A DNA stretch of 64,000 bases from Azolla caroliniana (GCA_043228905.1 JBHGNT010000022.1:8308001-8372000); one strand, 5' to 3'; counted from the stretch's first letter, positions 53,514 to 63,609 are shown. Made by a program: numbers and translations. Notes: generated by a model from the sequence alone, not told the origin.

Positions 53514-54248
53514 TCAGTCCGGTGTGGTGGACGCTGGGTGTCCATGCTGCGGACTGCGGGAGTGGCTCTCTTCAACATATTGTATTCGCATTGGTCGACT
53601 GTGTGAGCCTTCAAGTGGCATATTGCACTCCACTGTGGAATGCCCCGAGTTCAAGCAAATCGTGCACTGGATTTCTTGACGAAACTGGCGTTCCTCGTCC
53701 TGGGGTAACGCTTGTCGTAAGGAGGACATAGAAAACCTTTCCTCCTCGTTCAACTCGAGCTGTAACGCTCATTCAATGACCATATCCGCCGTTTCCCCTT
53801 TCACGCTATTGTTGTTGAGCATTGCCCGGATGGGTCGGCGTAATGCTGCTAGAAATGTTTCTCGAGCCTCGTCCTTCGCGAGGCTCCATTCTTGTTTCCG
53901 CCGTAAATTTTGGAAACATAAGCTGAAGTCTGCTATCGTCTCGGTCGGCAGCTGCTTAATCGTATAGAACTGTCCGAGGATTACGCGTTGTGGAACCCTC
54001 CGATGGAAGAACCGCAAGAAAGCGGACTGCAGTTGCTCGAAGGTTGTTATTGGTGGTAAATCCATCTGTGAATGCCAAGACACCGCTCGCCCATCCAATG
54101 TTAACCCGAACTCCGTCATTTTCGACTGGTGTGCTACCGCCTCCGAAAGGCTCTGCGCCATGTGGTTCGCATTCCAGACATTCAGAAACATGCGAATATG
54201 AGTTGCGGCATCGGTTTCGCCATTAAAGCGGGGGTAGCCAAAGGCCAT
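53514..54248 (-). pseudogene. Gypsy-5 Gag
   Basis: MAFGYPRFNGETDAATHIRM starts at 54248, followed by the Gag core (WHSQMDLPPITTFEQLQSAF, FHRRVPQRVILGQFYTIKQL, DFSLCFQNLRRKQEWSLAKD). After a stop at 53769 it continues LRQALPQDEERQFRQ and a CCHC knuckle CTICLNSGHSTVEC near 53655. The 290-bp leader up to the LTR has no gene. Confidence 0.85.
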
Positions 54249-54536
54249 GGTGGGGGCTACGGCGGGTCGGGAAAGACCACAGGGTGGCTGTGGTGAGCAT
54301 AGTCCCTGCGTCTCATCGAGGTATTTGTAGAGCGAAGAATCACCTTTGTACTCACAGTAGGTAGTACTGAGGTTGCTGAGGCGAGGCTTTTGCCGTGCGC
54401 ATTCTTCTGCCTGGTGTGTGACGGACCTTGTTATTGGCCGGTCTTGTCATGTTGGTTCTCTGGGGCGTCTGCGGCTAAACATCCATTCGTCGTTGCTCGT
54501 CTGTGAGAAGACACAGATCACCAAGCGTGCGAAAAG

Positions 54537-54975
54537 TGTTGTCGATTAGGAACACGGTCCGCGGTCAGTCCTTCAACCTAGACCTCCAAGTGGGTGTGGA
54601 ACAACGAATAGGCGTCTAGCGTAATGCGTAGGGGAATGTTCCCTGTAACCTATCAGCGTATAAGGGAGACGACTACAACCGAATCCTTAGCAAGGGTTAC
54701 ACTTATGTTCTTACACGCTCAGGTATTCAAGACACACACAGTGGATTAGCCGTAGCTATACACAGAACATCAGAGAAGATAGAATTCTATTATGAGACGT
54801 TTCTTTTTATTCCCAAAATTACATGCACTCTCTATAAGAAGTTTTCTGCCCTTTATATACGCAGGGTCTATCTAGCCGTTCACGCTTCTTGCGTGAACCG
54901 TTACATGCGTTATGATCTTATATTATTTCTTATTCCTACGCTCTTGTTCGTCTGTTACTATTCCGGCAGACAACA
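54537..54975 (-). repeat. Gypsy-5 5' LTR
   Basis: 439 bp, same length as the 3' LTR, few differences by eye. Flanked on the right by AGAGG and then by the rest of the Copia-2 5' LTR. Confidence 0.92.
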
Positions 54976-54980
54976 AGAGG

Positions 54981-55107
54981 TTCTCACCGAGCCTGCATCA
55001 TCCGGTTCTCACCGGGTCTTCCTTGCCGGGTACTCATCATCCGATTCTCACCAGGTCTTCCGTTGCCGGGTACTCATATCCCATCCGGAGGGACCAAAAT
55101 CCTAACA
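54981..55107 (-). repeat. Copia-2 5' LTR, U3-side part
   Basis: TTCTCACCGAGCCTGCATC ... CCTAACA, continuing the LTR broken at 41497; holds two 40-bp minisatellite units against four in the other LTR. Confidence 0.9.
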
Positions 55108-55112
55108 ATGAG

Positions 55113-55397
55113 TGCGATTTGAGGAAACGTGTATGGATATGTTGTCGGTTCTGAACAACAAACAACGCAGACAGAAAATAGAATAGGCGTGGACTTACAC
55201 AGTGCAAGCTCTAATGGAAAGCTTTATTGCTTCTTTCTCACTCTCTCTCTGAGATACAATGCACAAACCATTCGTCTCTCTCTCACTCGTCACTCTATAC
55301 AATGTTAGGTATTCGCTTATATATTAAGCCCTAACTTATTGACGAGTTCACACTCGGACGGGTACAACTTGGAAGGAGTCGACCTTTTATGCCAACA
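55113..55397 (-). repeat. Copia-3 3' LTR, main part
   Basis: Matches 59894-60192 (TGTTGGCATAAAAGG start at 55397). The last 15 bp of this LTR are at 36499-36513, beyond Copia-2. Confidence 0.9.
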
Positions 55398-55725
55398 AAC
55401 TCCCTCGTAAAAGGACTGCTCTTTCTTGCATGTACAAGGATTTGGGGTTATCTCCCCCGTAAGCTTAGATTACAAAATTGATCTAAGCTTATATGTTACA
55501 AGTCGGTCGGCATGCAGTCGAGTCGGCAAATGTATAGGATGTGTCGTTATTGTTCCGATCAGATCTTACCTTCTGTTCCTCATTCGGCTTTCTTCTGCTC
55601 GGTTGCTTGTCATAGCCCCATTTTCATCCTTAGTGCTCTGAAGCGTAGATCTGGGGGTGGCTTCGTTAAGCAATCGACGATGTTCACCTCGGTGTCGATC
55701 TTCCGTACTTCGAGTTTCTTTTCGT

Positions 55726-57107
55726 TTACGAGCTCCTAGATATGATGATACCGCACCTAATGTGATTCATCTTTGCATGATAGACGAGATTGTTGATGAG
55801 GTGTATTGGGCTCTGTGAATTGCAATAGATGGTTGGCGCTTGTTGGTCATTTCGGCTTGCAGTTCCGAAGTTGGCAGTCAGTTGGTGTAGCCAGATTGCT
55901 TCCTTCGCTGCTTCCAATGTTACTATGTACTCGGCTTTTGTGGTAGACAGAGTCGTGCACTCTTGAAGTTTCTACCTCCATGATATCGCCCCGCTACCAT
56001 AGGTGAAGATGTAGCCTAATGTCGATTTCCGATTATTTGCATTTCCGACATAGTTGGAATCGGTGTAGCCTTCGACTTCGGCTAAGGTTGTCAATCCGAA
56101 AGTTAGCTATGCATCCAAGGCTCCTTTTAGATACCTAAGGATATGCTTGACAGCCTCCCAATGCTTCTTTCCTAGGTTTGACATGTACCGGCTGACCACC
56201 CCTACGACATAGGCTAGGTCGGGTCGGGTCGCCACGATTGCGTACATGATACTTCCTACTGCCGATGCGTAGGGTATCTTTCCATTAAGTTCTCTCTCCT
56301 TGTTCGTCGAAGAAGAGTCTCTGTCTGATATTTTGATCAACGTCGGAAGCGGTGTCGGTGTTGGCTTCGCATTCTCCATGTTGAAGCGCTTCAGCACCTT
56401 GCGGATGTATTCGGATTGGGAGAGTCGGAGAGTTTTGGTCGTCTGATTTCGCTCTATCCTCATGCCCAGGATGTGTCTGGCTTGTCCGAGTTCCTTCATC
56501 GCGAACTTTGCGTGAAGGCTCCACTTCAGCTTACCGATCTCTGCTTGATTGCTTCCTGCAATCAACATGTTGTCAACGTATATGATCAGATAGATCTTGG
56601 ACTTGTCAGCCAGTTGCCGAACATACAAGCATGGGTCAGAGTCTGATCTGTTGTATCCAAGTTGCCGTATGTAGGAGTCAAACATCTGGTACCACATTCT
56701 CGGCGCTTGTTTCAGGCCATATAGACTTTTCTTTAGTCGACATACGAGTTGACTGTCCTCCCTCGTCGTTGTGAAGCCTGCCGATTGAGACATGTATATG
56801 TCTTCTTCCAGATCTCCGTGTAGGAATGTCGTCTTTACGTCCCTCTGTTCGAGCTCTAGATCTTCTGTCGCCACGACTCCTAGTAGGAGTCCGAGGGTGG
56901 TCATCTTGACTACTGGTGAGAATATCTTGTCGTAGTCGACCATGTATTCTTGTTTGAATCCTTTCGCGACAAGCCGAGCTTTGTACTTGGGTTTCTTTGA
57001 GTCGGATACATACTTGTATCGGCTTCCTTCCAGCTGGTAGTTCGACCAGCTCCCATGTCTGATTCTAATGAATTGAGTCCATTTCGGACTTCATGGCTTG
57101 TAGCCAT
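55726..57107 (-). pseudogene. Copia-3 reverse transcriptase and RNase H
   Basis: 56943-56107 encodes YDKIFSPVVKMTTLGLLLGV, LEQRDVKTTFLHGDLEEDIY, CRLKKSLYGLKQAPRMWYQM, then LIIYVDNMLIAGS: the catalytic YVDD reads YVDN, so the second catalytic Asp is Asn. It continues with HILGMRIERNQTTKTLRLSQ and PYASAVGSIMYAIVATRPDL. RNase H is fragmentary after a stop near 56107, with CNSQSPIHLINN at 55917-55726 in place of the usual C-D-S. Upstream (57107-56944) is the decayed RT start. Confidence 0.88.
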
Positions 57108-57211
57108 GTTACGGCGTCGGGTGCGGCCATAGCTTCTTCATAGGTGCTTGGTTCGCCTACATCTGTGTAGTTGACATAATCGAGGCCTGGTTGGTAGAAC
57201 TTTGTTTTCCT

Positions 57212-58497
57212 TCAAGCTCGTCCAGATCTCTTGTGTGCCGAGATGTTTGGTTCGGATCCTTCGATCAACTCTGTTGGTCGATTGGTATTAGTTGAACCAT
57301 CTTTATCAGGAGTCTTGGTAGGTGTCTCGTCCCTAGATTGGGATTTCGACGGTATCTGGTTATCCTCCCCTATGGTTGTCGTCGACTCTAATCTGACTTG
57401 TCTCTTGGTGACCTTGCCTTTATCAATCCTTGTCAATTTAGCTGTCTTTTATGACTTTGTCTTTGAGTTCGACGATAGGACTTGTTGCCAATTCGGTGTC
57501 GGCAGGGAAGTTGACAACTTGTTGGAGTTCGACTGTTTGTCGAGTCTCCGATTCGGCCTGGTGGGTCGGTCCTTCTACAACAATGCTATCATCTTCGAAG
57601 GATACCTTCTTACCGACTGTTTTCTGTAGGTTCCGCTGAGAGAAGATGGAGTCTTCATTGAAGACTACATCGCTGCTCCAAATTAATTTTCGGTTCTCAG
57701 AGTCCCATAGCCGATAGCCAAAGTCCCCATCGGTTCCATAACCGAGAAATATGCACTTTGTTACATGGGGTGCCAACTTCGTCCTTTTGTCCCTGGGGAT
57801 GAACGTGTAGGCTTCGCATCCGAATATATGGAGCGTATCGTAAGTCGGTTGTTTGCTTGACCATAATGCATGTGGCACTTCGAGCCTGATTGCTCTTAAC
57901 GGCGCCAAATTTATCAGGTACACTTTCGTCTGCAATGCCTCAGCCCAGAATTCCAGCTTCAGTTCGGCTTGCTGGAGCATTGCCGTCACCCTCTCCTGGA
58001 TCGTCCTGTTGATCCGTTCTACCATTCCATTTTTGCATGGGTGTGTAGGGAACGATCTTTTGGTGTCGGATCCCTTTTCTAGATAGGTACTATTTGAAGG
58101 CTCTGGAGGTGTACTCACCTCCGTTGTCGGATCGGAGTGTCTTCACTTTGTATCCCAACCGGTTGTCCACTTCAGATATCCATCGAGTGAAGACCTCAAG
58201 CGCTTCATCTTTGGACTTGATGGAGTATGCCCAAACTTTCCATGTACAGTCATCTACGAATGTGATGAAGTACCAGGAGCCTCCTAGTGATCGCTCCGGC
58301 ATGGGCCCACATATGTTTGTGTGCACGAGCTCTAGGGGCTGTCGTATTGTCTCATAGTGAAGAGAGTGTGGACTTCGGGTCTGTTTCCCATATCGACAAT
58401 GCTCGTAGAAGTCCGTCTTTGCCAGGAGCTTCGGGATGTAGCCAACTGACATCAACCGATCAAAGGCCAGCTTGAGACATGTGGCCAAGTTAGTCAT
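57212..58497 (-). pseudogene. Copia-3 integrase and linker
   Basis: 58497-58090 carries CRYGKQTRSP, LELVHTNICGPMPERSLGGS (first catalytic Asp changed to Asn) and VKTLRSDNGGEYTSR (second Asp present). The frame at 58118-57438 carries the Glu in NGMVERINRTIQERVTAMLQ, then CEAYTFIPRDKRTKLAPHVT and FLGYGTDGDFGYRLW. 57436-57212 is a Thr/Ser/Lys-rich linker before RT. Confidence 0.88.
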
Positions 58498-58933
58498 GCC
58501 ATAAGTTCGGGTCGGTTTTCTCGACTAAGTTCACATCCCATTCAGGGTTGATCGCCATCAATGGGTATAGATCATTATACTTGTACCCACTACCGATTTT
58601 GAAGTTTCCTCGGCTGATCACCCATGTCGACTCGTGTAGAGTCGTTCTATACCCGTCTTCAGCTAACATGTCAATGGAGACCATACTCCTTTTTAGATCG
58701 GGTACGTGCTGAACTCGGTGCAAGGTTATTGTGTTGCCATTTGGCAATTTGATGGGAACCTCCCCGGTTCTGGCTATCTTGCACTCCTGCACGCTTCCTA
58801 GTCGGACTGTGCCACTAGCGTCGGCTGAATAGTTCGAGAACCATTCAATGTTGGGGGTCACGTGAAATGTGGTACCAAAGTCTAGTAACCACGTGTGTGC
58901 AACTTGTGCACTATAGAGGACTTCTCCAATCAT
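58490..58933 (-). pseudogene. Copia-3 protease and GAG-pre-integrase
   Basis: TWLLDFGTTFHVTPNIEWFS shows a protease site with D-F-G instead of D-S-G, then MVSIDMLAEDGYRTTLHEST and the pre-integrase end DPNLWHD, which should continue LGHM but shifts frame. An altered active site plus the frameshift argue for inactivity. Confidence 0.8.
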
Positions 58934-59049
58934 TGAGTCCTCTAAGTAGAGGATTTCTCTGGATCGGGTGTCGACAACGTTGATCTGGTTGCCGACAGGA
59001 GAGTGATCTGAGTCGGAACGTCCCCGATTCCGCTCGGATCACCGACCAC

Positions 59050-59793
59050 TCTCTTTTCTTTTTAATGACCAGTAGTCGGAAACATTGTGGCCAGCTTTCC
59101 TGTAGTGTGTGCAGTACTCACTTGATCCGCCCGTTTTTTACTTAGACCATTGTCGGTCTCCCCTTGTTTTGATCGGTTGTAGTGTCGACCGGTTCTGTCG
59201 GCTTGTTCTTTCATTCGACTCTGTTGGTCAAGTGATGGTCTTCTACCAACCCATCAATTTTCGCCTGATGTCCTTTGTGAGGACTTGGCCGATTGTTTCA
59301 TCCAAGTTTAGGATCGGTCGGCTATTGGCATATGTTGTGCAAAATACCTCCCAACTCGCTGACAAGCTCGATAGGACGGCAAGGACTTTCACTTCTTCTT
59401 CGAAGTTGATCCCTTGTGACAAGAGCTTAGAGAACACCCGGGATCGGTCTCTCTCATCTTCATGTTGAATAGTTGTTTGACCAAAATCAATTTCAATGAT
59501 GAGGACTTCTTTTCATAAATGGCTTATAGCGTCTCCCACAATGAGAACGTTGTCGTCTCTTTCGCCATGCTGAAATAGACATTTTTGGCCAGATGCATTC
59601 AGATGGTGGAGCGTGCAATTTCGTCTGTTGATCTCCACTCCTCAGTTGTCATTGAAGCAAGTTTTTTGTTGTGCCGAATGGGTTTGACCTGTCTTGGATT
59701 GATCAACACATCCTGCATCATCTCCTTCCACAAGGCAAAGTTTTTGTCGTTGAATTTTCTGATTTCAACTCCTGTTCTAGATGTTGAAGCCAT
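59050..59793 (-). pseudogene. Copia-3 Gag
   Basis: MASTSRTGVEIRKFNDKNFA starts at 59793, then WKEMMQDVLI, the typical Copia Gag opening. A frame with LSQGINFEEEVKVLAVLSSL at 59437-59243 and a decayed zinc knuckle (YCTHYRKAGHNVSD, near 59090) follow. Several stops and frameshifts. Confidence 0.8.
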
Positions 59794-59879
59794 ATTCTTT
59801 TTGTGAACTTGAGATTTCTTACCTGGTTTTTTCTTTCAGCTTCTTCTGTTGTCTGTTGCCGCCGAACAACAAAGATTCG

Positions 59880-59892
59880 CTCTAATACCAGT
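59880..59892 (-). promoter_or_regulatory. Copia-3 primer-binding site
   Basis: Minus strand TGGTATTAGAGCG two bases after the LTR end; one mismatch to the initiator tRNA-Met site TGGTATCAGAGC. Confidence 0.75.
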
Positions 59893-59893
59893 T

Positions 59894-60192
59894 GTGGGGG
59901 TAACGAGTGCGATTTGTGGAAACGTGTATGGATCTGTTGCCGGTTCTGAATAGCAAACAACGCAGATAGAAAATAGAATAGGCATGGACTTACACAATGC
60001 AAGCTCTAAATGGAATGCTTTTTGCTTCTTTCTCTCTCTCTCTCTGAGATACAATGCACAGACCGTTCGTTTCTCTATCACTTGTCACTCTATACAATGT
60101 TAGGTATTCACTTATATACTAAGCCCTAACTTATTGACGAGTTCAAACTCGTACGGATACAACTTGGAAGGAGTCAGCCTTTTATGCCAACA
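59894..60192 (-). repeat. Copia-3 5' LTR
   Basis: 299 bp, TGTTGGCATAAAAGG at 60192 to CCCCCACA at 59894; equals the summed length of the split 3' LTR (15 + 285 bp). Confidence 0.9.
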
Positions 60193-61751
60193 AGGAAGAC
60201 CTTGGATGTAAGAGCTAAATGTAATTCAAGATTGGAGTAATGGTCTGGTGACTTTGGCACCCTCCGAAGGTGTCAACATTCTCTATGACATGCATCTTCA
60301 AAGAGTGATCAAGGGTGCAAGGAAGAACAACTTATCCGATAGTGAGTATGAAGAAGGGGTTTGTGCAAGTGATAACGCTTCATCGGATTGTGAGGAGACA
60401 ACATCATATATGTTATCCAAGGAAGTGAAAGAAGACAATAAAGAAGAAGAAACCATTACCCTTGAACAACAGGAGAAGATGATTTCCAAATATATTCAAG
60501 GAGAAGAACAACAAAGGTTTGTTTCCCTACTTTCCGAGTTTTCGAGGTTATTTATAAATGACTCTTCACATATTAGAGGAGTGGATGTCATTAAACACCA
60601 AATCAAGTTGAAGGAGGGAAGTGAACCGGTTGCCCAATAGCTTCGTCGCTTGGGGACAGTCCAAAAGAAGGCTCTATTAAAAGAGGTTAAAGCTTTGTTG
60701 TAGGCTGGTTTCATATACCCCGTGGAGTATTCAGAGTGGGTGTCCCCCGTTGTGGTGGTTCCTAAGAAGAATGACAAATGGCAAGTTTGTGTCGACTTCA
60801 AAGCTTCGAATGCAACTACGAAACGGAATCACTCTCCACTTCCTTTTCAAGATGAGATTTTGGATCAAATTGCAAGGCATGAGATGTACACAGTATGTGA
60901 TGGGTATTCCGGCTATTTCCAAATAAGAATCGTGGAGGAGGAACAAAGAAAGACAACCTTCATAACACCTTGGGGTTATTTTGCTTATAAGCGCATGCCT
61001 TTTGGTTTAATCAATGCAATGTTTACTTTCAATCGTTTGGCTATACATGTTTTCAACATTTTTTTAGAAAGTTTGTAAGGTTGTTTATAGATTATTATGC
61101 CATATATAGTACAAGGATTGGTCATCTAGAGAAGGTGTGTGCGGCTTTAAAACGTCTTGACGAATGTAAAGGATAACTGAACCCCGAAAAGTCCCATTTT
61201 AGAGAAAAAGAGGTGGTGATGCTTGGATATGTGGTGTCTCTTCAAGGAATTAAGGTGGATTCCTTTAAAGATCAAAGTGATTGAAAGTTTACCATATCCG
61301 AAAGATATTAAGTCTTTGGAGGTTTTTGTTCAAAAGGTGCAATACTTTGAGAGATTTATCCATATGCTAGCCCAAGCTCTTTATCCTTTTGGAGACATCC
61401 TTCGCACTAATATCATTGTGTGGAATCTTTTTGTGCAAGAAAAATTTGATAGAGTAAGAGAGCTATTAGCTAAAACCCCCATTCTTAAGCCATCAAATAG
61501 AAATTCTACATTCTTTCTTTCTCTTTGTGTTAGCTCTCATGTTATTGGCTCTTTCCTCATGCAACAAGATCCTCATAATAGGCTAATGCAACCCATTTAC
61601 TATATAAGTAGAGCCATAAGTGATGTGGAAAAACCTTTATGGATGTGGAAAAGTGGGTGTTAGTTCTCACGTATGCATGTCGAAAGTTTAGGAGATTTCT
61701 TATCCCTCATCACGTTGTTGTAGTGTAATTCGCACAATACGTGAAATTTGC
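60193..61751 (+). pseudogene. Gypsy-7 reverse transcriptase and RNase H
   Basis: Resumes the protease (RPW) and then a Glu-rich linker (60248-60640). The RT reads YSEWVSPVVVVPKKNDKWQV, CVDFKASNATTKRNHSPLPF, CDGYSGYFQIRIVEEEQRKT and PWGYFAYKRMPFGLINAMFT. After a frameshift near 61075 the catalytic block reads RKFVRLFIDYYAIYSTRIGH, with Tyr for the second Asp. RNase H follows (61223-61735), but its first Asp position reads CVSS (FFLSLCVSSHVIGSFLMQQD). It breaks off after PHHVVVV near 61735. Confidence 0.85.
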
Positions 61752-61904
61752 ATTTTGGTTCCTCCGGATGGGACAAGGAGGAACCGGTAAGGAGAACTGG
61801 TAAGAACCAGATCAAGCAAAACTGGCAAGATCCGGATAAAGAAGGCCGGTGAGAGTCTCTCACCGGATGAAGAGACAAATTTATAAATAGAAGAAAAGAT
61901 TGAT

Positions 61905-61980
61905 CAATGCATAAGGCAGGATTCAAACCATGTACCTCTACGTAGACGAACCCCAACCTTACCATTGTACTAACTTACCC
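61905..61980 (-). repeat. tRNA-like module
   Basis: Minus strand GTTAGTACAATGGTAAGG (A-box-like) and ACATGGTTTGAATCCTGCC (B-box-like), about 35 bp apart. It resembles in layout, but not in sequence, the modules at 18784 and 44505. Confidence 0.5.
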
Positions 61981-62869
61981 TAAGTGTTCTAAATATAGAT
62001 TTAATACGTATAAGACCTTTATGTACACCTACCTTTATTAAAAGGTAAGTCATGCATTTTTAGAATGCGTGAATACTTTATTTATAAGAAAAATGTACAC
62101 CAATAAAAAATTACTCGTGCACATCTAGCGAGCATGAGCACTATATTTAGGAAATAAAAGCATAGTGTAAAAAGCAACTCATGCACATTTAGTGTGCATG
62201 AGCACTTTAGAAAAAGCATGAAGTTATGCTTAGCCTCTTCCATCCTTATAAAAGGAGGAAAGAAAGATGTATGATGTTGTTGGTTATTTTACAAGGATTG
62301 ATCAATCTAATATATTTGTGGGATTCACGAGTTTATCATAAAAATTCTCTTTCTTATAATCTAAATATTGATTAAATACACTAAACACGTGGGATTCATA
62401 AGTTTTTATTTCTTACTTCTCTTTCTACCTATTCATAACTAGCCTTATATTGTATTATTCTTTCTCCTAGTCCAAAACCTCAGTGGTTCCCACCCGACTC
62501 ACGCAACGATCCGGAGTCGAAAGGCATGACAACGTTGTAATAATCACTAGTATGTCATTATTCCCCTATGTATTACTATCACGGATAGATCATAAGCTCA
62601 AGAGACTAGAAAGAATATAACCAAATGGATGAGTGGTATTAACTGAAAGACTCCATAACTGGTGTTGTTCACCTTGAATTCCTTCAAGGTGAAATCAACT
62701 ATTTATACTACGTGGCATGCATACTTGTTGCACGCATCTGATATAATAGAGCATGTAGGTACGCATGTGTGTGCCAATTGTAAATAATACAAGGGAGAAA
62801 CTATGCACATGATGCTAACTAAAAACTACAAGGAGCAATTATATACACGACTGTATACTAGATATGTTG

Positions 62870-62938
62870 GTTTACACATAACATTGGATCATAACATGGT
62901 CATATCAAGAGTTCGAATCTTGACAATTACAACATGTA
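62870..62938 (+). repeat. tRNA-like module (weak)
   Basis: Contains TTACACATAACATTGG and GAGTTCGAATCTTGAC in A-box/B-box spacing. Weaker than the others. Confidence 0.35.
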
Positions 62939-62949
62939 AATGTATCATC

Positions 62950-63466
62950 TAGAATTACAAAGTGGTCTCTTCTATTAGTCGAGTTTGATTTTGAAGTTAA
63001 GCTCGAGTCCACTATGCATGCAAAATTGGCGAATCTTCTCACTTATAGAGAGAGTCTTCATGAGCAGGATTTATCAAAGCTAAGAGATGCCCTTCCTGAA
63101 CCATATATAGAAGATGCTTTCACATTGTTCTTTGATGGTGCTTACCAAAAGGCAACAAATTTGGCGGTTGGAGGCTTTATATTAAGAAACTCTAATGGAG
63201 AGGTGGTACAAAATGAAGGGATTTCGCTTGCCAATGCCAATACCAACAATGAAACGGAATATGCAACCTTGTGTTTTGCCATGTGACTTTGTAAAGTAAG
63301 GGGGATCAAAAGATTAATCATCAAAGTGTATGGACAAGAGGCGTTATTTCCTATTGGACTACAAGTGTGAATTAATCGACTTATGCAAGCTTTGTGGCAT
63401 GATGGAGAAAGTGTTATGGAGTATCACTTTGTAAAATATTTTGCACCATTAATTTGTTCTAAATGA
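62950..63466 (+). pseudogene. Gypsy-7 RNase H end and archaeal-type RNase H
   Basis: KWSLLLVEFDFEVKLES is the end of the first RNase H; then comes LFFDGAYQKATNLAVGGFIL with the first Asp of a second, archaeal-type RNase H, NNETEYATLCFAM with its Glu, and after a stop RGIKRLIIKVYGQEALF, where the next Asp (usually GD) is lost. Two RNase H domains in tandem are known for the Tat/Retand lineage of plant Gypsy elements. Confidence 0.75.
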
Positions 63467-63475
63467 CTAGAGATA

Positions 63476-63547
63476 CCTATTCCTAATAGTAACTTTATTC
63501 AAACCCCAATAATCTACGACTAGAAGAAGTGAACCATCTTTTTTCTT
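63476..63547 (-). pseudogene. Gypsy RT scrap
   Basis: The minus strand reads KKDGSLLLVVDYWGLNKVTI then RNR, the fingers/palm motif of Ty3/Gypsy RT (usually [16 protein letters not shown]). Only about 70 bp; opposite in strand to Gypsy-7 and next to a CT microsatellite. Confidence 0.8.
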
Positions 63548-63558
63548 TTTTCATACAT

Positions 63559-63561
<3 letters not shown>

Positions 63562-63609
<48 letters not shown>
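63562..63609. repeat. (CT)n microsatellite
   Basis: 48 bp of CT. Confidence 0.97.

Larger units (their letters stand above)
41498..54975 (-). mobile_element. Gypsy-5, fourth level of the nest, with an extra 3' ORF
   Basis: LTRs of 439 bp at both ends (41498-41936, 54537-54975) with TGTTG...CAACA termini and a perfect 5-bp target duplication AGAGG (41493-41497 and 54976-54980). Minus strand order: gag with two CCHC knuckles, protease, RT, RNase H, integrase, a long extra reading frame, 3' LTR. Without Gypsy-6 it is about 9.4 kb. All genes carry stops. Confidence 0.93.
36514..55107 (-). mobile_element. Copia-2, third level of the nest
   Basis: Minus-strand Copia: 5' LTR (55107-54981 joined to 41497-40997), PBS AGTATCAGAGCG, gag, protease, integrase, RT, RNase H, purine tract GTGAAGGGGGAGT, 3' LTR 37215-36514. 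Net length is about 5.1 kb. It lies in the 3' LTR of Copia-3 with flanks ACGAG (36509-36513) and ATGAG (55108-55112). Both LTRs carry the LTR-internal 40-bp minisatellite, with different copy numbers. Confidence 0.92.
36499..60192 (-). mobile_element. Copia-3, second level of the nest
   Basis: Minus-strand Copia: 5' LTR 60192-59894, PBS TGGTATTAGAGCG, gag, protease, integrase, RT, RNase H, then the 3' LTR split into 55397-55113 and 36513-36499 by Copia-2. Net length is about 5.1 kb. Flanks GGGAA (36494-36498) and AGGAA (60193-60197) are a 5-bp duplication with one change. Coding parts carry many stops and altered catalytic residues. Confidence 0.9.
61752..62949. mobile_element. 1.2-kb LTR-like insertion in Gypsy-7 RNase H
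   Basis: RNase H stops at 61751 and resumes at 62950 (RITKWSLLLVEFDF). The insert starts with a Copia-2-like LTR stretch in plus orientation (TTTTGGTTCCTCCGGATGGG, 61752-61890). It also has a TATA box (TATAAAAGGAGG near 62245), inverted GCACAT(T/C)TAG.G.GCATGAGC motifs at 62120-62205 and two tRNA-like modules. No coding sequence. Possibly a composite of two LTRs; ends not defined. Confidence 0.5.
36170..63466 (+). mobile_element. Gypsy-7, outermost element of the nest (dual RNase H, Tat-like)
   Basis: Plus-strand protease (36240-36498), RT and RNase H (60193-61751), then more RNase H and an archaeal-type RNase H (62950-63466). The protease is cut by Copia-3 at 36498/60193, where GTG TTG GGA continues as AGA CCT TGG (VLG/RPW). 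The RNase H is cut again by about 1.2 kb at 61752-62949. LTRs, gag and integrase are not seen. The dual RNase H suggests the Tat/Retand side of Gypsy. Confidence 0.75.
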
